The notes under the pieces are model-generated. The model worked only from the letters and a program-made list of their open reading frames with translations. It searched no databases and was not told where the DNA came from. A program made the translations under genes and the position numbers. This document shows, one piece after another, positions 18,600 to 25,881 of a stretch of 28,371 nt of DNA. Position 1 is the first letter of the stretch; each line of letters opens with the position of its first letter. Source of the stretch: a virus; the IMG/VR virus record IMGVR_UViG_3300028592_000003, positions 1 through 28,371 of that record. One strand, written 5' to 3'.

Positions 18600-21506
18600 T
18601 CAGCGGGCGATGGCCTGCATCTCCATCCAGGTCTTCGGCTGCTCCGGACGCCGGACCCGCACGCCCTTGATGCGACGAAGAGCGGTGCGACCGCCACCGA
18701 TGGACTCGTTGACGCAGACGGTGTTCGGGAGCTTCTGAAGCTCCTTGGTGAAGTCCGGGCGCTTGATCTCGTACCGGATGTCCACGCCGGGGTTCTCCGT
18801 GCGCATCCAGTTGGTGAAGCCGTTCCAAATCTCCTTGGGGGTTGCGGAGTACTCGGGGTCGTACTCCAGCTCCTCCTCGAAGTACTGCTGGTGCAGGGAG
18901 GTGTTGTCCGCCTGGTACGTGGTGAGGGCGTTCTCCATCTCCGGGGTGATGATGAGGCCGGTCTCGGAGCGCTCGACGACACGTGCGATGTACCAGTCCC
19001 GCCACCACGTCACCAGGTGGGCGAGTACCGCCTCGGCCTCCTGGGCGAGGACGGTCCCCTTGATGTCGTACCACTCCTCGCGCGGCACAGAGATCTGCGA
19101 GAGGGGGAACAGTCGGAGCCGTCCGATGACCTGGGGCGTCAGGCGGGCCTTGGGAAGCTCGTTGGTCGTGATGACCATGGTCCAGGTGACGGGGACGTCT
19201 TCGCGGTCCTGGCGCATGCGGCGCAGGGCGACGACGGTTCCCTCGGAGTTCACGAAGCGGAGCACCTGGTTCTCGTCGAGGTGCTGGTTCTTGTCCAGTT
19301 CGTTGACGAGGACCATGCGCTTGCCCGCGACGCTGTACTCCTCGGAGTCGTGGCGCTGGTTCCGTCCCTTGGTCAGCAGTTCCGGTCGTCCGGCGAGCCA
19401 GGCAAGGTCGCTTCCGAGGATGCTGCCGACGGTTTCAACGGCCTGGTTCTTGCCGGTGTTCGTGCCGCCCTCGAAGGCTCCGAGGAGCTTCTCGGGGTTG
19501 GAGCCGTGCATCAGGTACCCGAAGAAGCGGGTGACGGCGGAGTACCGGCCGTTCGCGGTGTCCTCGTCGACCTCGCCGGGGGCGGCGCACATGCGGGTGA
19601 TCAGTTTGTGGTAGTGGGGGGCGGCGACGGACAGCGGCTCACGGGCGAGGCTGAGGTCCAGGTTGTGCTCGACGCGGTGGACGAGCATGTCGTCGGCGGT
19701 GTGTTCGTGCAGCTCTCCGGTGCGGACGTCGTACGTGCCGTTCTTGAAGTTCATCAGGTAGGAGCAGCTGTCGAACTCGCCTGGCATGGTGCTTTCGATG
19801 AGGGTGGAGAGCATCTTGACGACGCTGTGGTGTCCTCCGGCGTTGGCGAGGACGTTGTACCAGCCGCGCATGGCCTTGATGTCGGCTTTGGCCTCGGCGA
19901 GCTGCTCCTTCTTGACCTCGGCTCCGCCCTTGGCCGCCTCGATGATGGCGTTGGCGGGGGAGTTGAGGATGGCCCAGTCGGTGGCGGTGCGGATTCGCTT
20001 GGCGAGACGCGAGATCATCTGGCCGAGGATGGTGCTCTTGGCGTCGTCGCGCTGCCAGTGGCCTCGGTCCTGACGGTAGACGACGAAGGTGCAGGAGCCG
20101 CTGTCCCAGCGGACGTACGACTTGCCGTCCTGGATCTCGTGGAAGTACTCGGCGAGACCGAGGTGGTCGGGGGAGAAGCTGCGGAGGATTTCGAAGAAGT
20201 CGTTGTTGACGGACTCGTCGTTGCGCTGTTCGGGGATGCCGACGGTCTCCGTCACGTCCTGTCCTTCGTTCGGGGTGGTGCTGGTGCGGGACGTGCGGCT
20301 CTGCCAGATGTAGGGCCTTCGGTCGGGACGGTTGCGGGCCGAGGCCACGGTGCCGATGACGCCGGATCGGTCCAGACCGGCGTTGAGACCGGCGGAGATG
20401 AAGATGTCGTCGACCTCGTTCGGGTCGATCTGTCCGGCTGCCGCGTAGTCGTGGGCCTTGGCGCACTGGCGGAAGAGGGTGTCGTTGCGTGCACCCTCGG
20501 GGGTCCGGGCGACCTCGTTGGCGAGGCTGATGACGTGCTGGCGTACCTCGTCGGTGGTGGCGTCGGAGCCGCTGTACTGCGACGGGGTCCACGAGGTCGG
20601 CCGCTGGGGTCGCTTGGCCTCCTGCCGCTTCTCGATCTCCTGGGGAATCCATGCGGGAACGTTGGGGCGGGGCTGCCAGGGGTCGTTGACCCACGTGTAC
20701 TGGCCGGTGACGATGCCTTGGTTGTCGGTGATGATCGACGGCGGGGCGACGGTGTAGGCGCTCTCGGCCTTGATGTCGACGTCCTGGCCGAGTCCGACGA
20801 GGTGGTCGTCGCGTCCGGCGGAGGACTTCAGGATCATGCCGTTGGGGTGGGTGAGGTAGTACTGCCATCCGCCGGATCGGGTGCGGACCATCGGTCCGGC
20901 GGGCATGAGGCCGTATGTCTCGGCGAGGCGGGCCATGGTCTGGTCGCCGACCTTGTGGGTGCCGTCCGCCTTGCTGGCGGTGTCGACGTCGACCACGGCC
21001 GCCCCGGAGCGTCCCATGTTGATGCCGATGTTGCAGTGGGGGCGGGAAGTCCACCATGCGGTGATGACCTCGGGGTCGCGGGTGGCGGCGAGGTGCCCGT
21101 GACAGATGGCCATGCCGTTGGGGTGGGCGGTGCAGACGTTGTTGACGTGAAGCGCCTCCTGGAACCGCTCCTTGTTCTTGCGGTCGCAGGGCGGGCAGTT
21201 TCCGTTGGGCTGCTTGCCGCCCTGCTGGAGCTGGAAGACGAAGTAGCCGTTCTCGGCGTAGTCGAGCGCCCAGTTCAGCATGGAGGACCCGGCGTACTGG
21301 CCGAGGAGGATGCGACCCGAGCCGTCCATGAATCCGGCGGCTCCGGGTGCGCCGGACTTCACGAGCGTCATCCCGGTGGGGGTCGTTCGGTTCGGCGTTA
21401 CTGCGGGTACGATGTCGTTAGAAGTGCTAACGACCTCGCCCGACCAGGTTGACGACCTCTCGCCCGAGGTTGACAGATTGGCGGCAGAGCCGATAAGTTC
21501 AGACAC
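18600..21506 (-). CDS. Replication protein: Prim-Pol (AEP) primase-polymerase fused to SF3 helicase
   Basis: 968 residues from GTG at 21506, chosen because AGGAG lies 7 nt upstream; GTG at 21530 is weaker. Residues ~70-280 form a bifunctional primase/polymerase domain: LNWALDYAENGYFVFQLQQG, cysteines in NCPPC and NVCTAHPNGMAICHG, and catalytic VVDVDT near 171-176. The C-terminal third is a D5/P4-type helicase with Walker A GGTNTGKN (~680-687), Walker B-like MVLVNELDKN and sensor VITTNELP. Such proteins recognise short origin repeats, prime and unwind DNA, and drive replication of P4-like elements and many actinobacterial plasmids. It is the only replication gene here and sits beside the iteron array. 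Confidence 0.92.
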   Translation of the reverse strand: MSELIGSAANLSTSGERSSTWSGEVVSTSNDIVPAVTPNRTTPTGMTLVKSGAPGAAGFMDGSGRILLGQYAGSSMLNWALDYAENGYFVFQLQQGGKQPNGNCPPCDRKNKERFQEALHVNNVCTAHPNGMAICHGHLAATRDPEVITAWWTSRPHCNIGINMGRSGAAVVDVDTASKADGTHKVGDQTMARLAETYGLMPAGPMVRTRSGGWQYYLTHPNGMILKSSAGRDDHLVGLGQDVDIKAESAYTVAPPSIITDNQGIVTGQYTWVNDPWQPRPNVPAWIPQEIEKRQEAKRPQRPTSWTPSQYSGSDATTDEVRQHVISLANEVARTPEGARNDTLFRQCAKAHDYAAAGQIDPNEVDDIFISAGLNAGLDRSGVIGTVASARNRPDRRPYIWQSRTSRTSTTPNEGQDVTETVGIPEQRNDESVNNDFFEILRSFSPDHLGLAEYFHEIQDGKSYVRWDSGSCTFVVYRQDRGHWQRDDAKSTILGQMISRLAKRIRTATDWAILNSPANAIIEAAKGGAEVKKEQLAEAKADIKAMRGWYNVLANAGGHHSVVKMLSTLIESTMPGEFDSCSYLMNFKNGTYDVRTGELHEHTADDMLVHRVEHNLDLSLAREPLSVAAPHYHKLITRMCAAPGEVDEDTANGRYSAVTRFFGYLMHGSNPEKLLGAFEGGTNTGKNQAVETVGSILGSDLAWLAGRPELLTKGRNQRHDSEEYSVAGKRMVLVNELDKNQHLDENQVLRFVNSEGTVVALRRMRQDREDVPVTWTMVITTNELPKARLTPQVIGRLRLFPLSQISVPREEWYDIKGTVLAQEAEAVLAHLVTWWRDWYIARVVERSETGLIITPEMENALTTYQADNTSLHQQYFEEELEYDPEYSATPKEIWNGFTNWMRTENPGVDIRYEIKRPDFTKELQKLPNTVCVNESIGGGRTALRRIKGVRVRRPEQPKTWMEMQAIAR

Positions 21507-21560
21507 AGAATCGCTCCTGGCTGTGTGCACATGGCGTGGAATCCAACTGCGACGCGGTAA

Positions 21561-21629
21561 CAGGACAAGACCTTCGGGTCAGCAACCCCCGAGCCTCCGC
21601 AAAAGGCCGGGGGTCTTTGCTTTGTCCTG
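21561..21629 (-). promoter_or_regulatory. Structured leader of the replication gene (nested hairpin, possible attenuator)
   Basis: An inner hairpin pairs ACCCCCG (21585-21591) with CGGGGGT (21608-21614), with GCCT/AGGC inside. An outer pairing joins CAGGACAA (21561-21568) to TTGTCCTG (21622-21629). The structure lies between the proposed promoter and the GTG at 21506. No T-run follows on the coding strand, so it may act as an RNA switch, a processing site or a target of antisense RNA. On the plus strand the hairpin is followed by CTTTGCTTTG, so it could terminate plus-strand transcripts. Confidence 0.5.
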
Positions 21630-21645
21630 CTTCGCCTCGCGCGAC

Positions 21646-21689
21646 AGCCTATCCCCGCGCTGATCAGTAGGTCAAGACTTACGTAAGTC
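21646..21689 (-). promoter_or_regulatory. Candidate promoter and operator of the replication gene
   Basis: TTGACC (21670-21675) and TAGGCT (21646-21651) are 18 nt apart. A perfect 14-bp palindrome GACTTACGTAAGTC (21676-21689) abuts the -35. A transcript from here would carry a leader of about 130 nt before the GTG at 21506. The site differs from the TGACAACGTTGTCA palindrome, so another regulator may act. Confidence 0.58.
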
Positions 21690-21748
21690 ATACCGTTCGC
21701 GCTGACCTGTTGACCCCGTGTCTATCGGTGCGCCTGGTGTACATGTCG

Positions 21749-21781
21749 GTCACGACCCGCAGGCCGATCCTCGCTCGTGAC
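21749..21781 (-). other. Inverted repeat after the virion operon
   Basis: GTCACGA (21749-21755) and TCGTGAC (21775-21781) form 7-bp arms with a 19-nt loop, about 45 nt past the stop of the last virion-half gene. It may be a weak terminator. The rest of the gap up to 21826 shows no gene. Confidence 0.35.
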
Positions 21782-21826
21782 GCCGATTCACCGCGTCTTC
21801 GGAGCGGACATACAGGATACGCGCGT

Positions 21827-22087
21827 TCAGCCGCCGATCAGTTGCACGAGTCCTCCCGCACCGCCGCCGAGGAAGATGCCCGCGCCCATGGCTATCCACT
21901 TGGTTTTCTCCAGGGCGTTGACGCGCGTCTGGAGGTCCCCGATGGCCTCGTTGGTGCGCTCGTCGGAGGCGATCAGCATGTTCAGCTTGCCGTCGATGCC
22001 GACGAGTTTTGTCTCCACCGACCCCTGGAGCTTGGTGATGGCCAGCTCCAGGGCGAGGTCGGGGGTGGGCGGAAGCGGTGTGGTCAT
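21827..22087 (-). CDS. Small coiled-coil protein with C-terminal membrane segment (holin-like candidate)
   Basis: 86 residues; ATG at 22087. Residues ~10-60 are a charged helix with coiled-coil spacing (LELAITKLQGSVETKLVGID, DERTNEAIGDLQTRVNALEK). Residues 64-83 form one membrane helix (IAMGAGIFLGGGAGGLVQLI). Similar helix-plus-membrane proteins after tail genes in actinophages are often called holins or lysis-cassette membrane proteins. No endolysin gene accompanies it here, so a lysis role is only inferred. It is the last gene of the virion operon. Confidence 0.65.
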   Translation of the reverse strand: MTTPLPPTPDLALELAITKLQGSVETKLVGIDGKLNMLIASDERTNEAIGDLQTRVNALEKTKWIAMGAGIFLGGGAGGLVQLIGG

Positions 22088-22100
22088 GGTGTGCCCCGTA

Positions 22101-22508
22101 TCAGTCGTTCTCTGAGATCCACGTAGCGGTGACGCGGATGTTCGCGTTGGTCACGATGTCGTTCAGCGTCGAGCGCAGGGATATGACGCCCGCCGAGCTG
22201 ATCGTGCACTCGCCGTCCACGTTGCCGGACCCCCAGTTGGTGTTCATGGTCTCCGGGGGCCGCCATCCGGAGGGGAGGGTGGCCATGGTGGTGTCGACGA
22301 TGTTGTCGCCCGGTGCTGCGACGTTGATTCCGGTCCCGGTGTACTGGCAGTACACGTGAACGGTGGTGACGCCGTTGACGCGCCGTCCGGAGAACGTGTT
22401 GACGGAGAAGTCGGTCCCGGCGGTCAGTCCTGTGGTGGTCGACGTCTTGAGTGTGGCGTCGTTGAGACGGTCTGCCGTGATGAGCATCCCGGCCAGCCAG
22501 GTGGTCAT
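22101..22508 (-). CDS. Small minor tail / tip-associated protein
   Basis: 135 residues; ATG at 22508 with a strong AGGAGG. It begins MTTWLAGMLITADRLNDATL, a start style common to actinophage tail-tip proteins ('a.mlitA..lN'). It continues as a beta-rich domain (RRVNGVTTVHVYCQYTGTGI, AGVISLRSTLNDIVTNANIR) like the C-terminal heads of fibres. It follows the large minor tail gene by 8 nt. Likely a virion surface or receptor-region protein; not verified. Confidence 0.65.
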   Translation of the reverse strand: MTTWLAGMLITADRLNDATLKTSTTTGLTAGTDFSVNTFSGRRVNGVTTVHVYCQYTGTGINVAAPGDNIVDTTMATLPSGWRPPETMNTNWGSGNVDGECTISSAGVISLRSTLNDIVTNANIRVTATWISEND

Positions 22509-22516
22509 GTCTCCTC

Positions 22517-25500
22517 CTAGAGGGCTACGTAGACGGGATCGGCCAGACGCGCTTGCGTACCGGCGGTGTGGGACTTGACGACGCCGTTGACCGCCCGGGT
22601 CACGGTGAAGTTCTGCGGGTTGACGACGCGGAGGCTCTGGTAGCGGATCTCCGGGTTGACGTTGGTGTTGGTGCTGGCGGAGATCGACCGCGTGCCGAAG
22701 TAGGTGGACGTCGTGTGGGAGGTGTCGGTGACCTCGACGTGCCAGACCGGCGGCTCAGGCGTGCTGCTTTGCCACATTTTGGCCCGGAGCGTGCTGCCGG
22801 AGACCTGGAACCTCAGCCGGTAGTAGGTGCCCGCTGTGTATGTGGGCCCGGTGTAGGTGCCGAGTTCGGTTTCGGTGGCGTCGACGCGCTTGCGGATCGT
22901 CAGTGTGGTGGAGCCCGTGCTGTTGAAGGCGAGCCGTGCTGTGTAGAGGTTGTCGTTGCTGAGGTAGCGGCCGGTCAGTCCTCCGGACAGGAAGCCCCCG
23001 GTGGCGGTCGCTGAAGGGGTCATGCTGACGTAGGCGTCGAAGTCGGTGTACGTGAAGTCGGTGAAGCTGCGGCGGGAGAAGTTGGCGGTGGCCAGGCGGT
23101 GGCTGCCGTACCCGCCGGTGACCTGGAAGTCGGCGCTTGTACCGCCGCTGTTCTGCCATACGTTCCCGGTGTCCGCCGTTCCCCAGCCGTTGGACGAGGT
23201 GCGGGCGAAGGTGTCGGTGATGATGTCGGCGATGGAGGACACGGTGACGACTTCCCCTCCGACGAGGAGGTCGAAAGGGAAGTCGGACGTGGTGGTCGTC
23301 CAGATCGCCGAGCCGTCCTGCGTGAGGACTTTGAGGGAGGTGTCGCTGCTCCCTGCGGCGGCGCTCAGCGTGGAGCCGGATGTGTCGGCCCGTGCCGTGG
23401 TGCTGGTGGCCACGGCGGTGTTGTAGGGGGATGCCGGGACGCAGTTGATGGTGATGTCCCGCTCCAGCGCCCCGTACGTCTCGGTGAAGCCGATGACGAT
23501 CAGGTTGATGTCGTCCGGCGGCAGCCAGCTCGGCGGGTTGGTGATGGTGATGAGGTCGCCGACCTCGATGGTGAGGGCCTGGCTCGTCTTGGTGGCGTCG
23601 CCGGTGAAGGATGCATGCCGGAGGTTGATGCTGATCTGCGGGTAACGGGCTTCGTCCACGGTTCCGAGGTGGAGCCTCCACGCGGCCTGATTGCCCAGCT
23701 GCGCGTCCGTTCCCAGGGAGATGGTGACGCCCTCCTGGTAGCGTCCGACGCCGTTGGGCGGCTCCAGGACGGAGAGCGCGCCCTCTTCCAGGGTGGCCCG
23801 GTAGAACGATCCTCCGTCGCGGGTGACGATGATGTCGTTGCGGGTGTACCGGTCGTCGTCCACGGGGGTGGGCGGGCCGGACAGCTCGTTCTGGGAGTAG
23901 TCCAGGGAGAGGCTGACGTCCTGGTTGTACAGGGACAGCCTGGATCGGTAGGCGAGTCCGATTTCGTCTCTGGGCTCGTAGAGGATGCCGAGGTCGGTCT
24001 CTTCGATCTCGCGGACCAGGTCGATGAAGTCTTTGACTCCCTGCGGGCCCATGGTGACGCTGTTTCCGGTCTTGCCCCTGGTGTGCAGCTGGTAGGGGAT
24101 GCCTTCTTCGTCCTGGATGAGGCGGCGCAGCCTGTTGGTGCCGCTTTCTCCGCGCAGTCCGATGAGCGCCTGGCCGGTCTCCGCGTACGCCTCGTCCCGG
24201 TCGGCCAGGGAGACGTGCCCGATCACTGTGTCGCCGAGCCCTCCGGCCCCGATGGTGATGCGCGTGGCGCGTCCGACGGTGTAGCCGGTGAGCGTGTCGC
24301 TGGTGGCTCCTCCGGAGACGCCGTCGGAGATGGAGGCGTAATTGGTGTAGTCGAAGGCCCAGAGCTGCCAGTCGATATTCGATCCGTCCTGAATCAGGTC
24401 GAACAGAATGTGCGTTTTGTCCCCGTTAACACCGAATCCGACGTAGCCCTTGCCGAGGAGTTCCACCCCATCGCTGTCGTATGCGGCGACCTTCATCGAC
24501 CCGTCGGTGTTGAGGGTCACCGTCCAACGCCTGGCGGTGCCGGTGGTGTAGACGGAGAACAGTTCTGTGGCGGCGGATACGCCGCCGGAGGGGACCGCCA
24601 TCACGAACTGCGTGATGGTCTCGTTCGTGGTGGTGTACGAGGGGATGGCACCGGTGAACGTGCCCGTCCCCATGGCGGGGAGGGGCTCGGAACCTATCCA
24701 GGTGTCGGATGAGGCAAGGGACGGTGTGCCGGTGTACGTCATCGCCGGGTGGCCCGGGAACCCGGACGCGAAGGAGGACGCTGACGAAGCGTCTTCGAGC
24801 GGCCAGTAGGCGATGATTCCGAAGCGCTCGGGGTTGGTGAGGTCCCGGAACATGGGGGAACGCAGGGGGGATTCGCTCTGTGTAAGGCGGCGGATGATCC
24901 CGGACGCCTCGATGCTGGTGACGACGTCGCTCCCGGAGATGTCCCAGTCGACGGGCCAGGACGCGACTTCTCCGGTGAAGCGGATGTGCCGGTTGGAGAG
25001 GGAGGCGTTTCCGGCGACGGTCCATGTCCGACCTGCGCTGTCGGAGAAAGATGTGGTACCGACAGCCTGGGCGGTGAAGTCCGGGTTGGCGACGATGGTC
25101 CCGTCGATGCCGTTGCGGATCTCCGCCTTGTACACGCGCCCGGTGAGGGGACTGGTGGTGTCGTTGGCGATGTCCCCGATCTCCAGCGGTGCCGTGGAGT
25201 TGTAGATGGTGCCCGCCGTCGCGAGGGTCACGGTGGTTCCGAGCTGTGTCCAGGTGCCGTCGATCGAGTCGGCCGTGTAGAACTTCACGTCCTGCCCCGA
25301 CGCGCCGTTGTCGACGTCGAGGGTGGCACGGATGGCCATACGGGAACGCCCGTTGTTGGCGAGGGAGGTGCTGGCGACAGCGGTGCGAAGCGTGGACCCG
25401 TTGGCGGACCACGTGAGGGCGAGGTAGCCGCCGCCGTCCACGGTCAAGCGCCAGGATCGCTGGTCTCCGGCGGTGGTGTACTTCCCGAAGACTTCGGTGG

Positions 25501-25879
25501 TGGTGGCGGTGTTCCAGTCGAGGAGGAACATCTCGATACGAACGTCGATGTCGCCCGTGATGTCGAGGGCGGCGGCATCGGGGGTGCTGATCTTGTCCCC
25601 TGCGCCTCCGGGGCAGTCGAGATAGGCGAGACCGCCGTCGATGGACACCCGGATGGGCGTGTTGCGCCCGATCTGCCCGTAGTAGGCACCGGTGGGGTTG
25701 CGGGGTGAGAACCGTCCGTCGCGGTTGTCCAGCGTCATCGTGCAGGTAGAGGTGCTGGCCTGCGATGCTTCGGCGCTCCGCCCTCGGCGGATGCTGATGC
25801 GGTCGCTGTACCGGACGTACGACGTGATGTCCGTCCAGGTGCCGCCGACGTTGAGTTCGACTATCGGATGGTCGGACAT
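22517..25879 (-). CDS. Large minor tail protein with lectin-like (LamG-type) domains
   Basis: 1120 residues from ATG at 25879; GTG at 25885, overlapping the tape measure stop, is possible. The N-terminus (VELNVGGTWTDITSYVRYSD, then TCTMTLDNRDGRFSP) is the hub-type start of Streptomyces phage tail-tip proteins. Residues ~100-265 resemble a LamG/concanavalin A-like fold (IDVRIEMFLLDW, SWRLTVDGGGYLALTW). A second such region follows at ~350-560 (IIAYWPLEDA). A third lies at ~890-1090 (DTFARTSSNGWGTADTGNVW). The C-terminus ends TVTRAVNGVVKSHTAGTQA. It probably joins distal-tail and receptor-binding functions, as no separate Dit gene is seen. Confidence 0.82.
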   Translation of the reverse strand: MSDHPIVELNVGGTWTDITSYVRYSDRISIRRGRSAEASQASTSTCTMTLDNRDGRFSPRNPTGAYYGQIGRNTPIRVSIDGGLAYLDCPGGAGDKISTPDAAALDITGDIDVRIEMFLLDWNTATTTEVFGKYTTAGDQRSWRLTVDGGGYLALTWSANGSTLRTAVASTSLANNGRSRMAIRATLDVDNGASGQDVKFYTADSIDGTWTQLGTTVTLATAGTIYNSTAPLEIGDIANDTTSPLTGRVYKAEIRNGIDGTIVANPDFTAQAVGTTSFSDSAGRTWTVAGNASLSNRHIRFTGEVASWPVDWDISGSDVVTSIEASGIIRRLTQSESPLRSPMFRDLTNPERFGIIAYWPLEDASSASSFASGFPGHPAMTYTGTPSLASSDTWIGSEPLPAMGTGTFTGAIPSYTTTNETITQFVMAVPSGGVSAATELFSVYTTGTARRWTVTLNTDGSMKVAAYDSDGVELLGKGYVGFGVNGDKTHILFDLIQDGSNIDWQLWAFDYTNYASISDGVSGGATSDTLTGYTVGRATRITIGAGGLGDTVIGHVSLADRDEAYAETGQALIGLRGESGTNRLRRLIQDEEGIPYQLHTRGKTGNSVTMGPQGVKDFIDLVREIEETDLGILYEPRDEIGLAYRSRLSLYNQDVSLSLDYSQNELSGPPTPVDDDRYTRNDIIVTRDGGSFYRATLEEGALSVLEPPNGVGRYQEGVTISLGTDAQLGNQAAWRLHLGTVDEARYPQISINLRHASFTGDATKTSQALTIEVGDLITITNPPSWLPPDDINLIVIGFTETYGALERDITINCVPASPYNTAVATSTTARADTSGSTLSAAAGSSDTSLKVLTQDGSAIWTTTTSDFPFDLLVGGEVVTVSSIADIITDTFARTSSNGWGTADTGNVWQNSGGTSADFQVTGGYGSHRLATANFSRRSFTDFTYTDFDAYVSMTPSATATGGFLSGGLTGRYLSNDNLYTARLAFNSTGSTTLTIRKRVDATETELGTYTGPTYTAGTYYRLRFQVSGSTLRAKMWQSSTPEPPVWHVEVTDTSHTTSTYFGTRSISASTNTNVNPEIRYQSLRVVNPQNFTVTRAVNGVVKSHTAGTQARLADPVYVAL

Positions 25880-25881
25880 GG

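Noticed and set aside
18891-21452. Very long open frame (853 codons) on the plus strand opposite the replication gene
   Set aside because: GC-rich coding DNA leaves the complementary frames open. Its translation is repetitive (Val, Asp, Gly-rich) with no domain, while the minus strand shows clear Prim-Pol and helicase motifs.
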